From positions 33,321,358 through 33,385,357 of the forward strand of contig NC_081841.1 in NCBI RefSeq assembly GCF_963259705.1: 64,000 nt of DNA, given 5' to 3'. Of the stretch, positions 22,776 through 34,745 are shown one piece after another. A program made the position numbers and the translations under genes. This stretch comes from Myotis daubentonii (taxonomy: Eukaryota; Chordata; Mammalia; Chiroptera; Vespertilionidae). Numbering within the stretch: position 1 is the stretch's first letter; each line of letters begins with the position of its first letter. The notes below the pieces were generated by a model. It saw nothing but the letters and a program-made list of their open reading frames with translations, was not told the origin of the DNA and did no database searches.

Positions 22776-23068
22776 CTAGAGGCCCAGTGCATGAATTCGT
22801 GCATGGGTGGGGTCTGGCTGGCCCGCCCTGATTGGGCCGATCCAGCTGGGCCGGTAGGGGGGGACGGGGGGAGGAGAGGGGCGCTGTGGGCAGTTGGCAA
22901 GCCGGCTCCACCCCTGATCAGGGTTGGGGGGGGTGCTGATCAAGGGTGGGGCTTCCCGGGAGGAGGGGCCGTGGGCGGTTGGCAGGCTGGCCTCACTCCC
23001 TGGTTGAACTCCTAGTCAAACTCCTGGTCGAGGGGACAATTTGTATATTAGTTTTTTATTATATAGGA
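22776..23068 (-). mobile_element. Non-autonomous Helitron inside L1, 293 bp
   Basis: The plus strand opens A|CTAGAGGCCCAGTGCATG with a TGCATGAATTCGTGCA hairpin and closes TTTTTTATTATATAGGA|T. L1 ORF2 homology resumes directly on both sides. The GC-rich body includes GATCAGGGTTGGGG and a doubled AACTCCTGGTCGA/AACTCCTAGTCAA word. Confidence 0.95.
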
Positions 23069-23304
23069 TTGGTTTTGTGTGTACACCATGGTGGTTAGCA
23101 TTTAATACTATAAAATCTTCTCTATGCTACATATAAGAACTTTAATGTTGTGTTTTTATTTTTATTTAGTACAGTATTTCTAATTTCACTTGTATTTTTA
23201 AATTGTTTAAAATAAAAATATTTTATTTCCAAATAGTTGGGAATTTAAAAAATATCTTTCTGTTATTAATTTCTAGTTTAGTACTGTATGGTCAGTGGAC
23301 ACTG

Positions 23305-23565
23305 TTAAATTTCTTGGAGCATTGGTTTGTTGTCTGAAATGTTGTCTATTTTAATGAATAATCTATGTGCAGCTGAAAAGAATGTGTATTCTGCTGCTGT
23401 GGGATGGATTGTTCTACAAATATAAATCGATTTAAGTTGTTTTAAAGATTTATTCAAATTTTCTATATCCTTACTGATATTCTGGGTAATTGTCCTATCA
23501 CATTCTGAGCGAAGCATGTTGAAATCTCCAACTATAATTTTGGATCTTTTAATTTTTCTTTCCAT
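23305..23565 (-). pseudogene. L1 ORF2 endonuclease fragment
   Basis: An 86-codon open stretch on the minus strand lies in the apurinic/apyrimidinic-type endonuclease domain of L1 ORF2p, the enzyme that nicks target DNA to prime reverse transcription. The visible marks are VGDFN (an active-site Asp/Asn motif), the RTIHPTAAEYTFFSAAH block and a following KID. Upstream coding continues only with frameshifts (about 23600-23700) and downstream stops follow at once. It is one surviving window in the decayed L1 above, not a gene. Confidence 0.85.
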
Positions 23566-23886
23566 TCTGCTAGTTTTATCTTCCTGTATGTTGCAGCTCT
23601 GTTATTAGGTGCATACATATTTAGTATTGTTTTGTTTTCTTGATGGATAGCACCTTTATCATAATTAAATGCTTCTTTTTATCCCTAGAAATAATCTAGT
23701 CCTGAAGTCTACTTTATTTATTATATAGCCACTTCACCTTTCTTTTGATTTGTGTTATAATGGTATCTTTTATTCATTATTTTACTTTTTCATCTATCTA
23801 TATTCTGTTAATTACAATTGACTTCTTATAAACAGATAGGGTTGAATCTAGCTTTTAAAAAGTCATTCTAAAAAGTTATGGCATTT

Positions 23887-24108
23887 CGCCCTGGTCGGTT
23901 TGGCTCAGTGGATAGAGCGTCGGCCTGCGGACTGAAGGGTCCCAGATTCGATTCCAGTCAAGGCATGTACCTTGGTTGCGGGCAACATCCCCAGTGGGGG
24001 GTGTGCAGGAGGCAGCTGATCAATGTTTCTCTCTCTCTCATCGATGTTTCTGACTCTCTGTCCCTCTCCCTTCCTCTCTGTAAAAAAAATCAATAAAATA
24101 TATTTTTT
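23887..24108 (+). mobile_element. Ves SINE inside L1
   Basis: CGCCCTGGTCGGTTTGGCTC, GATAGAGCGTCGGCCTGCGG and B box GATTCGATTCC, then an A-rich tail. Target duplication AAAAGTTATGGCATT at about 23871-23885 and AAAACTTATGGCATT at 24110-24124, one mismatch. Confidence 0.95.
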
Positions 24109-24647
24109 AAAAACTTATGGCATTCCCCTAGTTTGTATTATTAATATTTAATTGAATTATTAATATTTCTGGGTTCATGTATATAATTTTGCTATTTTTT
24201 TCTATTTATACCATCTTTATCACTTTTTCTTTTTCTTTTTTCGACTTCTGTTTAATTGAATATTTTTCCTGATTCTATTTAATCTCCACTATTAGTTTAC
24301 TAGAAAATTCTTTGTTTTATTTGTTTATTCTTTAGTTATTGACCCAGAATTTAGAATAATTTTTAATATATCACAATATACTTTTAAATATTATGCAATT
24401 TAACCTATATTTCCTTTAGTCTCTCTTGTTTGTGTAGGTTTTATTTGTCATATCTTAATTTCTACATATGTTATAATCTCACAACACTCGGTCATTAATT
24501 TTGGTTTAAACAACAAATTATTTTTCAAAGAGGGTTTTTTAAATGTTTAATAGTTTTCCTACATATTTACTGGTATGGTGTTTTTAATTTCCTTGTGCAA
24601 TCCAAGTTTTTGTCCGCTATCATTTTCCTTTGTTTGAAGATCTTTCT

Positions 24648-24867
24648 TTTTTTTTTTTTTAAATACATTTATTGATTTTTTACAGAGAGGGAGAGAGATA
24701 GAGAGTTAGAAACATTGATGAGAGAGAAACATGGATCAGCTGCCTCCTGCACACCTCCTACTGGGGATCTACCCGCAACCAAGGTACATGCCCTTGACCA
24801 GAATCGAACCTGAGACCCCTCAGTCCGCAGGCCGATACTCTATCTACTGACCTAAACCAGCTAGGGC
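24648..24867 (-). mobile_element. Ves SINE inside L1
   Basis: Minus-strand head GCCCTAGCTGGTTTAGGTCA, B box GGTTCGATTCTGG, GGAGGCAGCTGATCCATG body; its poly-A appears as T15+ at the left. Perfect 14-base target duplication TTGAAGATCTTTCT at 24634-24647 and 24868-24881, interrupting the L1. Confidence 0.96.
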
Positions 24868-26504
24868 TTGAAGATCTTTCTATAAAATTATTCTAATTAT
24901 AATCTGCTGTAAAAGAATTATCTCAGTTTCCTTCTTCCTAAAAGTCATTATTTCCCCTTAATTTATGTAAGACATTTCACTGGGTATATAGTTGTAGATT
25001 AATATCTTTTTCATTTCAGTCCTTTAAAGATATTGCTTAACTTTCTCCTAGCTTATAGAGATTCTGACAGGAAATCTGCTGTCATTCTTATCTCTGTTGA
25101 TTTGGATGTAATATGTCATTTGTATTTGGTTGCTAAGGTTTTTTTAAAACACCTCTGATTTTCAGCAGTTTTATTATGCTGTGCATTAGTTTGATTTCAT
25201 TTGTTTAAATTTTATTGATTTTCTTTAGCTGAGGTACATACCTTTATCAAATTTGGAATAAATTTTGGAAATAATTTCTTTTGTTTCTCTATCCTCACTT
25301 TCCTCTCCTCACTTTCTGGGTCTCTAATTATATATCTGCTAGACTGCTTATTGTTACCTTACAGATCACTGATGATCTGTCTTCAATTGCTGAATCCTTT
25401 TCCTCTCTGTGCTTCATTTTGGCAAGTTTTTATTCTTACATCTTTTATTTCACAGATTTTTTCCCCTGCAGTGTCTAATATGCTATTAATTCCATCTAGT
25501 CCATTATTGAATTTCAAATGTTATATGATTTTGATTTTAGCAGTTCCATTTGGTGTTTTTTTACCATCATGTTCATATATTTCTTCCACCATTTTGAGCA
25601 TATTCAACATATTTATGTGTTTTAAAGTCTTTTTTTTGATATGCCCATTATCTTTATTTATTATTGAGTTTATGCCTGATCATGGTCCATCATTTCTGGT
25701 CTCTTTGCCTGTCTAGTAATTTTTTTACTGGATGTTAGACATTTGTGTTTTATTTATCATGTGCTAGAATTTATTTTTGTGCTTTACATAGATTTAAACT
25801 TTTTATGGCATTCAGTTACTTTACCTGGAAAAGTTGGATACTTTTATGTATTGCTTCAGGCTTCATTAAAGTGAAAACAACTTTAATCTTTGACTAATTT
25901 AGACCCTTTAAGTAAGAGGCCATCCTTCAGAAGACTTTACAGTATCTTGTGCATTTTAAGTTTTTTCCAATCTGGAGCAAATATTTTCCAACTCTGTGTA
26001 AGCTTTGGAAATTGTTCGGGCCATTGCTTTCTGGTTATTTTCTTGGCTTAAGACACTTTCCCATTAACACCTAGAGATTAGCATATAACCAACAATTTGA
26101 GGGAGTCTCTCTCTCTTTTTCTAATCTTTGGTGATTTCACTTAGTGTAGCTCTCTCCTTTTTTTCCATTTTGTGCAAAAATTTTTTCACCTATTTTTATC
26201 TTTTCAAAGTCCAATTTCCATCTTTTTTATTTGGCAAAACTGAAAGGATCTGTTTTACATTCTACTTTTGCACTGGAAACTGCTTCTAGGCAATGAACTG
26301 GGAAAATCATAAGGCTCATGTTCCTTTTTCCACTTTTTAAGGAAGCATAGTCCTGTACTGCCTATTAGTCAATGTATGAAAGATACTGTTTTATACATGT
26401 TTCCTGGTTGCCTAGTTATTGAAGTTAAAAAGTAAAGTTGATTTCTGTCACTCCATCAGAAACAGTGTTGGCCATGTTGATTAAAATCTACACTTCTTAT
26501 CATG

Positions 26505-26890
26505 ACCAAGAAGAACCTATTCATCTGGTACCTCAGTAGATGTCCTTAATCTCATACCACTCCCTCTTTATCTCACTATGTTGCTGATACACTGACCTCT
26601 TCACAGTTTCTTAAATACCCTAAGCACTTTAGGCCTCTGCCTAGAATGTTCTTTATTTAACACAGCCCATGGATTACTTCTTGTCATTCTCCTGGAATCA
26701 GTGCAAATGTTACATTCCCAAGTGTCCAAAATAATTATTACCCACCATTCCAGTTATTTTATATCCAGTAGTTAACTTTTTTTATTGGTTTATTTGTTTA
26801 TCAAAACCAGTAGCTTTTCTATTCTTTGTTTTGGGTGTTTCTCCAGCATCACTTAGAACTGTGTCTTGCATATAGTAGACAGTGTTGTCC
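26505..26890 (+). mobile_element. L2 LINE 3' fragment
   Basis: AGGCCTCTGCCTAGAATGTT, TCTCCTGGAATCAGTGCAAA, a TTATTGGTTTATTTGTTTAT block and CTGTGTCTTGCATATAGTAG are in L2 3'-end order. It separates the two L1 blocks. Confidence 0.6.
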
Positions 26891-26894
26891 TTGT

Positions 26895-28265
26895 TTTGCT
26901 TTTTTAATTGAGGCATAAATTACATATCAAATATTCAAATCTTAAGTATATAATTTTGTTTTTATGAATGTATATCAATGAGCAGAGCATTTCCATCACC
27001 CAAGAAGGCTCTCTTGTGTCCCATCATATTAATCCCCCTGGATAAGTCAACTATTGTGTGATTTTTTTTTCACCACAGGCAAGTTTTATCCATTCTAGAA
27101 TTTCATTTAAATGCAGTAATGTAGGATACATTTTTTTTTGCATTTGACTTCTACCACTGAGCATAATATTCTTGAGTTTAATCCATGTTGTTGCATGTAT
27201 CAGCAGATCATTTGTTTTTTGTTTTTTTAGTAATAGTATTCCATTGTATGGATAATGCAGTTTATGTATCAGTTCTTCTACTGATGTAGATCAAGATTGT
27301 TTCCAGTTTTGGACTATGATAAATGAAGATAATATAGACTTTTTTGTACAAAGCTTCTTGTGAGCAAGGGTTTTTATTTCCTGGAAGCAATACCTAGGAG
27401 AGGAATTGCTGGATCAGAGGGGAAATGCATGTTTAACTTCTATGGAAACTGACAGTTTTCCAAAATGTTGGTATCATTTTATATTTCTGTTACCAATGTT
27501 CCAGTTGTTATATATCCCTTCCAAAAATTGGTAATTTTACTCTTTTTGATTTTATAATGTTGTGATCCCAGTAGGTGTGTGGGTAGCTATTTCATGGTGT
27601 GCTTAATTGGTATTTTCCTGATGAATAATGATATTGAGCACCTATTCGTATTAACCATTCTCTCAGATTCTTTTGCCAGGTGTCTAAATCTAATGGTTAG
27701 TCCATTTCCTATAATTATTAACATATTTCTATTTAAGTCTACCATCTTGATATTTTATTTTTATTTATTCTTTCTGTTCTTTGTCCCTCTTTTTTCTTTG
27801 TATTTTTATATAAGGTGAATAAAATATAATTTTTAGCCTTCATGTTACCTTTTCTAATGGATTTTTAGTTATACCTCTGTGTTGTTGTTTTCTTAGTTGT
27901 CAGTTTAGAAGTTACAATACCTAAACATTTTAAAATTATAATGGGTGTCTTTCATTATTTCCATTATGTGTGTTCTTGTTTTCATGTATTTTCCACAGAT
28001 CTTAGGTGCTCTGAGATATTTTTTCACACTTTTCCCTGATTATATTTCAGTTTAGATAATTTTTATTAACCTAACTCTCAGTTTATGATTATTTTTATCT
28101 CTGTGTCCAGTTTGCTGATCTACCCTGAGAGGGAAGTTTTCATCACTAATATTGTATTTTCATACCTAGCATTTTCATTTGTCTATTTTTTACCGTTTTT
28201 ATCTTTCTGCTAAATACTCTCACTTATCATACATGCTTTTCATCTCTTTCTACTATATACTTTAA
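26895..28265 (-). mobile_element. Second old L1, antisense, internally rearranged
   Basis: 26895-27690 is the antisense of the L1 3' end of ORF2 and 3' UTR: TTGAGGCATAAATTACATAT, CATGTTGTTGCATGTATCAG, TATTCCATTGTATGGATAAT and GAGAGGAATTGCTGGATCAG on plus. From about 27690 it jumps to sequence that belongs near the 5' part (TTAAGTCTACCATCTTGAT, CTGTTCTTTGTCCCTC). The middle is missing, so this is an internal deletion or two fused copies. Confidence 0.8.
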
Positions 28266-28289
28266 CATAGTAAGTGCAGGAAAACAAAA

Positions 28290-28671
28290 AAGAAGAATTC
28301 TCAGAAGGAAAAGACAACATTATATTTAAGCTTAAGAGGTCTGTAAATTGAAATAGGGAATGGTCAGTTTTGAGACTCAATAAATGCAGGATATATCTCA
28401 AATACAGAGCAACTGTAAAAAGACATAAACGGTATTAGAGAAAAACAACCAAGGTGAATAGAAGATAAATTCAGCAAACCTAACATGAGAATTCCTGAAA
28501 AAGAAAAAGAGAAACATAAAATTAATATAATAAAATAAAAATTTCCTAAGCAGATAAATGCATATTTGCAGATGAGGCTCTTTGTATTCCAGAAGTGAAT
28601 GATGAGAAAACATGTTCAACTGTGAATTCTTAGAATCCAAACACTAAAAGAAGATTATTATAAGCTTCTGG

Positions 28672-28721
<50 letters not shown>

Positions 28722-28900
28722 CTTCCAAGGGAATCACAATCAGACTGGCATTGTACTTCTCATCTGAAACACTGGATGTTAGAAGGTGGTAGAATACTGT
28801 CCACAAAATTATTATGGGAGGTGGGAGGGAGGAATGCAACTCAAGAATAATTCATCCAGGCCAAACTGCATTCACTGTCAGAGTGAAATAAGATATTTGT
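28290..28900 (+). mobile_element. L1 5'-region fragment, sense
   Basis: The tail half reads ACTTCTCATCTGAAACACTG, GATGTTAGAAGGTGGTAGAA and ATTCATCCAGGCCAAACTGC, which matches the L1 segment upstream of ORF2 in sense orientation. It is opposite to the flanking L1 pieces and may be an inverted 5' end or another copy. A microsatellite lies inside. Confidence 0.65.
28672..28716. repeat. (ATA)n microsatellite
   Basis: About 15 ATA units within the L1 fragment. Confidence 0.96.
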
Positions 28901-29254
28901 ATGCATGTAAACTTAGAGTATATGTTTTGATGCTAAATTCCAAAATTTAATATCTCCCAAAAGATAGAAATTTATTTCTCTCCTATAACAGCACAGAGGA
29001 GAGAGGGTGAATGAGGGTCCTCTATGGGTTAATTCAAGGATCTAGGTTCTTCCCAATCTGCTGTTGCATTCTGGAAGACAGGGCTTTGTAACCTTTGTTT
29101 GTGTCATTGAACCCTCTGGCAGATGGTAAAACCTATCTCAAAGCAAATGTTGGAGATGCATAAAATAATTATAATGTATTACAAGGACCAATGAACAAAT
29201 TCTGGTGGTGGGCCTAGTGTTTACCTTAATTTTGAAGTAGTGATGAATGTAAAT

Positions 29255-29405
29255 ACCAACTGAATGAGGTAAGTATATCATTGTTCCCATTTTATAGGTG
29301 AGGGAATGGAGTTATTAATAACCAAATAACTCATCCAAGGTTACAAGGCCTAGTATTCAGTGGAACCAGGGTTATGGCCTAAGCAGCCTGGCTATGAAGT
29401 TGTCC
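29255..29405 (-). mobile_element. MIR fragment
   Basis: TCCCATTTTATAGGTGAGGG, CATCCAAGGTTACAAGGCC and GTGGAACCAGGGTTATGGCC is the antisense MIR core. Confidence 0.75.
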
Positions 29406-29414
29406 TTAGCCACT

Positions 29415-29650
29415 AAATAAACAAGAGAAACAGGAAAGTAAAATTAACCAATAACAAAATTAATGAAATGAGATAAAAACAAACAAAAAACAGATAGCAT
29501 AAGTAAAAACCAAAACAGATTATTTGAAAAGATCAATAAGACATAAACAAGTAGTTAAATAAGGAAAAAAAATAGAGGAAAAAACAAGAACAACTAGAAA
29601 TGGGAAAGGCGACAGAGCTATCGACATCATTGAGAATAAAAGTGTGCCTG
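29415..29650 (+). mobile_element. L1 ORF2 fragment, sense
   Basis: AAATTAACCAATAACAAAAT, AAAACAGATTATTTGAAAAG and ATCAATAAGACATAAACAAG, then AAGAACAACTAGAAATGGG and a GAGAATAAAAG end follow the L1 ORF2 segment just before the reverse transcriptase. Decayed. Confidence 0.6.
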
Positions 29651-30374
29651 CTCACGTTGAAAGACACATTTCCTTGGCTTCCCCTCGGCCTCAGCGAAGT
29701 TATCAGTCCCAGCCATCCTGTACCGTCTGTGGTCCCTCACCAGCCAGCCAGCCACTGACACTCGTCACTTGCATCAATGGGTTCGGCCTGCTCTATCAAA
29801 TGTGCACACTAGATTAAAATGTCTTTGGAGAAATCTGAGGGAGTCAAGCTGGAGTTTAAAGCAAAGCCAGTCAGGCTCCTGGTCAACCAGCCCAGCCCAG
29901 CCAGAGACCATGGCTTGGAAACCTGGCTGGGCGCCGGCACTTTGCAGCTAGAAGTGAGTCAGGGCAAGTAGAGGGTCTAGAAGCCAAGATGTTGGTTAAG
30001 ACAGGAATGAACAAGTAGGTTCTCCAGGTCAAGTGAACTAAGGCCAGGCTGAGTCAGAGTCACCATGGAACAAGAACACCAAAGTGAGTCTAATGGACAG
30101 GAAGTGTTTGCCCAATGGTAGCTGTAGCCAGGGAGAGAATGAAAAACTGGTCAGCCATGCCAGATGCAGGCAGAGCTGCAGTGAAGCAAATGCAATCTCA
30201 GGAAGGTTCTTACAGGAAGGACACACAGCTCTATCCTTTCCATGAATATATTTTCATGAATAAAATTATTTCTGATGACCTGACAGTTTTATCTAGACTG
30301 AGTGGGCTTTCCACTCAAAATCTAATATAAGAGGGACTTTATAAAGTGAAGAAACTAAGCATTTCAGATATGAA
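29651..30374. other. Unique sequence
   Basis: No gene or repeat recognised. It includes a GC-richer part with CAGCC-type repeats at about 29735-29755. Confidence 0.45.
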
Positions 30375-30704
30375 TCTACACTAATAAAAGAGAAACATGC
30401 AAATTGGTGTCACTCTGCTATGCCCACCAGCCAATCAGAGAAACTATGCAAATTAACCCAACAAAGATGGCGGTTAATTTGCATACACAGGCGACTCAAG
30501 GCTCTGGCTGGAGTGAAGACTGAAGACTGAAGACAAGACTGAAGACTGAAGAGGCTTGGCTTCTCTCCTGCGGCCGGAGGGGAGAAGCCAAGCCTCACTG
30601 CGGCCAGACCAAAGGCCTGGGTCCTGGACGCCAGAGGAAATCCAGTGCCAGCATCCAGGGGAAGGAAGGCCTATTGCGTGAATCTTCATGCAACGGGCTT
30701 CTAG
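30375..30704 (+). mobile_element. Non-autonomous Helitron, 330 bp
   Basis: Starts A|TCTACACTAATAAAAGAG with GAAACATGCAAATTGG and ends CAACGGGCTTCTAG|T, preceded by a GTGAATCTTCATGC hairpin. Two more octamer-like ATGCAAATTAA words and a GAAGACT minirepeat (about 30521-30551) are inside. No coding capacity. Confidence 0.93.
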
Positions 30705-31529
30705 TATCTTTATAACAACCATATACACCAAAAATGAGTGTATAGTTGTTTAATATAAATTTAAGTATATCCACAATGTTTTCCAGAAGTACTCTGCTTA
30801 CTTTAATATCACCCTTATGCCCTTCATCCTGAAAGGCATTTTTCTTTTTACCTTTCCCATTGATTAAAATAAAGAAGTTAAAAATTTGAAGGCAATTCAC
30901 TAAATTGAACTGGTCCCAGAAGTGGTCCAAGGGAGCTCTGGCCCTCCAGATGTATTGACACCTTGCATTCTTTTGCCCCATAGTGGTGCTTAGTATTTAT
31001 AAGTTATTTAAACATAAACATGTACTGGATAGTGTTAATGGAACATGGTGAAACGATTGCATAATTATGCTTTGGAATCCCTTGTGCCTTGTGAATGAGC
31101 TGAGGACAATGACATTCCGAAGGCCATGTAGAGAAGTTCAGGAGTTCTGTGATGGGTTAAAAACAAAGGAGCACATATATATATATACACATATACAAAG
31201 ACTTATGTAGGGAAGGGAAAGAAAGATAAGAGGTGGGAGGATTGATCTAAAGAGCAACTTTATTGTGATAATGTTTCCCATCTTATGATTCAGACAAGGA
31301 GAAGACCAATCTGAAGTCAGCACTCCTCTCAGACAAATAGAAGCAGAGTGTTGAAGTCATGAAACCCTTAGGCCAGGGAGGTAGACAGAGCTACTATGGT
31401 GAGGAGCTGACATTTCTAGTTTATCTAACCTGCTCTCTAGGTCATCCTTGAGCAACTCTCTGGATCCTTGGAACAAGCAGTTAAGATCATCACATTGTTG
31501 TCTACATTGGAGATGCCTCCAATTTATGG
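30705..31529. other. Unique sequence
   Basis: No gene. A short (AT)n run lies at about 31176-31189. Confidence 0.45.
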
Positions 31530-31650
31530 GCCAGGACATGTGTTCTAAGCACTTTACATGCATGAACTCAATTAATGCTCATAATAATAATAGTTTCACT
31601 ATTATTTCCATTTTAGATTAGGAAATGGGCACACTATTCTATAGAGAACA
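31530..31650 (-). mobile_element. MIR/L2-class fragment
   Basis: TGTTCTAAGCACTTTACATG, AACTCAATTAATGCTCATAA and TTCCATTTTAGATTAGGAAA is the antisense MIR 3' half. Confidence 0.7.
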
Positions 31651-34227
31651 ACACCATAATACACCCAGGAAAGGATACAGCTCTCATTTATCACCCTGTC
31701 CTCCCAGATCCTCTTAGACAAACTGATGCATTTCATGATCTCCAAAAGTGTTTTCATATATATTTCATATGTACCTATACTTATGATTGTTTCCCCCTTT
31801 GCAGAAAATTTCAGAGCTAAACATCAGAATGTACACATTTTTCATCTACTCATGTAATGACCTCAATGACTCTAGAAAATGCATTCATCTATAAAATAAA
31901 ACCAACATTTGGCTCCTCCCAAGGGGTTAATGAATTTAGCTTTTTAAAAAAGTTCTGTGAAATAGTAATGTACACAGATTCTTTATAAATTATTATTAGT
32001 GATTTCCACTCAAAAGTCTCATCCCTGACACATGGCCTTACTGCAACTTCCTTCTCTTGGCGGAGGCTCAACAATTCCTAAAGACAAGGATCATTGCAGA
32101 CATGTGATTTCTAAATTGTTGAACTAACCCGAGGCCTACACTAGGGCCATGTTCCTCTGGGCACTTGTTTATCTTGGGTTCAGTTGGTGTGTTACAGAAA
32201 TATATTAGACCCTCATTCCCAGGAGGAAGGTGAAACTGTGAGAAAGACAAAATCTGGCTGACCTTCTATGAAAACAGCCAGCCAACCTTGCTGAGAGGCA
32301 GCAGCAACAAAAACAGAGGCCAGGACTATTGAGTTTTTGTGTTGGAAGATGACAATTTGTTAAAAATGTTTAACTATCGGAGGAGTAACTCAGCTACACC
32401 CTCCCATTTCATCTGCATCAGGGCAGATAACAAATGGCAACATGTAATCTATATGGGTAATAGTGTCAATGAGAGATCAAGATTATACATGATACTTGCT
32501 AAATTTGTTATGCCTCATTAGTGCTGTAGCTTATTACGGAAAGCGCCACGGTTCCCAGCATTCCCTCATGGGCTGTCCTGATGGATAATGCAAATAAAGA
32601 AAGGAAAAGCACCAATGACACAGTGCTCACACCGCATTTGTCAGGGGCATAGTTAGCCGGATTAGGTATGCTCTGCATTTTCTATCACTGTCACATATTG
32701 ATCTGAATGTATGGTCACGCTCACTTAGCACTGCTGTATTTTCCACAATGGTGTTCTCTCAAAGTACAAATGACACGCAAACCAAATTCATCGGAAGAGT
32801 ATCTGAATCTTCCAATGTGAAAATGTCATTTGTCTAAATAGTCAGTGCTCCTTTAGATTTTTAATTGAAAGAAAAATTTATGTATAGGTTAGATTTTTTT
32901 TTTTTTTAAGGAATAGAAGAGCATTCTGATCCTAAAGGCATTTTACAAATGGCAAAGCATTGAAGCATTGTATACTGGAGTTCTTTTTGAGGTTAATTAA
33001 AAGTAAGAATCAAGTTGACTTAACCTTCTAATCCTGAAGACACAACCTTAGTTTAGGGTCTGGTTATTGCTATCTTTCCCTTTCTCCTCACCAGAGTCCA
33101 GCCACTGATGCTCTAAGGAAAGACTCATTTCCCACAGCCACTCTGACTGCGTCACCTTGATCTAGTTTACATCCAATATTGATGCTTTGTACTTTCTCCA
33201 AATGCCACCAAAGAAGGTCCTGCTTTTCTTTTCTTTTTTTCCCAAATACTATACCGTTTTTTACTTTACATTATTCATGGCACATTGCACTACAGATTCC
33301 AAAACAACTCATCAACAAAACCTTCTGAAGCTACATGGTCCAAAGCAGCAGCCATCAGCTACACGTGGCTTCTGAGCATTTGATATGGGAGAGGCCGTGC
33401 TTTTAACTTGACAACATGGCATATATTTATGTTAATCTATGGCAGAGAAAGTGATGGGTGTTAACAATCAGCCTCATCAAGAATGACCTGAGTATTTTAA
33501 GGGACAACCACCTAGAAAATTGAAAAGAGCACAGGACACTGTTATAAAGATTATTATCTGTAATGAGGTGTTTGGCAACGCATTTTTACCTTTGATTGGT
33601 TCTGCCTATTTCTTCTGTTATTCTAATACCCAGTAAACATATTCTACTCATCCCAGAAAAACTTTTCATAATCCCTTTTTCTAATACTCACGTACTTATC
33701 GTAGTTATTTTTCATGGGACTATATACCATGGATGAAATGCTCTGATTAAAGAGACCTTTTTGGGGGTGGGGTGGAAAGGTGGTTGGAAAGTTGGTAATA
33801 CATTAGGAAAACAAACAGTGTCTTATCAGGAATCTACAGAGGGGGAGAGGTTTCCCACTAGAAATGAAACAAAGACAGGCTTTCTGATACTAGAGATGGG
33901 AGGAACCTCAGCAGTGCTCCTGCCTGATTCTCAGAACATCAGAGTTTGAGCGGAAACGAGAGTATATTTCATTGAAAGAAACTAACATATAGAAAGATTA
34001 GCTAGATATAATCTAGTTACAAGGAAAAGAAGGGCCTAGAAACCCAGGTGTTCCAAATCTGATACAGGGCTCTTTCCCTGGAATCCAGGACCATCCACAT
34101 GCCACAGAAAGCAATTCAGATGGATTGAAATGAACTTCCTAAGCAGGTCTGGAGTTAAACAGGGTTATGGTACTTAAGTTAAAATAACGATGAAATGTTA
34201 GCAAGAACAGCACTGCATTGCACTGTG
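31651..34227. other. Unique sequence; candidate conserved block at 32330-32870
   Basis: No gene. About 32330-32870 lacks recognisable repeats and has balanced composition, with words such as GGATAATGCAAATAAAG and AGATTTTTAATTGAAAG, so it is a candidate conserved non-coding element. A small hAT-like piece is listed separately. Confidence 0.35.
33330..33400. mobile_element. hAT-type fragment, same family as the copy at 4.6 kb
   Basis: ACATGGTCCAAAGCAGCAGC then CAGCTACACGTGGCTTCTGA and GCATTTGATATGGG resembles the end of the hAT family with CAGTGCTGTCC termini. Only about 70 bases survive. Confidence 0.45.
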
Positions 34228-34300
34228 GTGTGTGTGCGTGTGTGCATGTGTGTGTGTGTGTGTGTGTGTGTGTACACGTGCATGCGCATGTATGCGCGCT
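34228..34300. repeat. (GT)n microsatellite with CG/CA variants
   Basis: TG run with CG and CATG interruptions, then TGCATGCGCATGTATGCGCG. Confidence 0.93.
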
Positions 34301-34664
34301 ACGGGTGTGGCTACAGAATTATTACTATTAAGCTTAATTTTTAATAAAATATCTGTCTTCAATTTTTTAAAAGAACCTGTAAATAAGAAGTACGTTAATC
34401 TTTGGTTATCCATTCCCGAGGTGGTCTGACCGTTTGACCCGGAAGTCTAGAACCTAGGCATCACTTTTCTAAACATAGGAAAGGAATGCTGGAGAAAATA
34501 AGAAGCATCAAGAGATGATGAGCTTGCAAACATTACTCTTAATAATTATGCCCCAAACACTGTATTGCTATTGATTATAATGTACCAATAACTCCTTTTA
34601 AAAATACTAGGATTTATAACATCAAGTACATCTTTTTAAAGATAATTAACTTGAAAAGTTTTAT

Positions 34665-34745
34665 ACTTATCGAGTCATTCAGCAAATGTCTCATTGCCTA
34701 CAGCGTGCTAGCAGTCGTGCTGGTTACTAAGAAGACAAGATCGAC
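34665..34745 (-). mobile_element. L2 3'-end fragment
   Basis: GTCATTCAGCAAATGTCTCA and GTGCTAGCAGTCGTGCTGGT match the antisense L2 terminus. Confidence 0.45.

Larger units (their letters stand above)
22140..26490 (-). mobile_element. Old L1 LINE, antisense, split by three younger insertions
   Basis: Read on the minus strand, the pieces occur in L1 order from right to left. First comes a 5' region (about 24868-26100, diffuse to 26490) with the conserved words CACTGGGTATATAGTTG and GACAGGAAATCTGCTGTCAT on plus. Then comes ORF2 endonuclease at about 23305-23700, where the minus-strand translation keeps IIVGDFNM, YTFFSAAHRLFIKID and an NMYAPN-like stretch upstream. Last is the reverse-transcriptase part at 22140-22775. 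ORF2 is broken by many stops and frameshifts, so the element is dead. The right boundary is uncertain. Confidence 0.85.
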
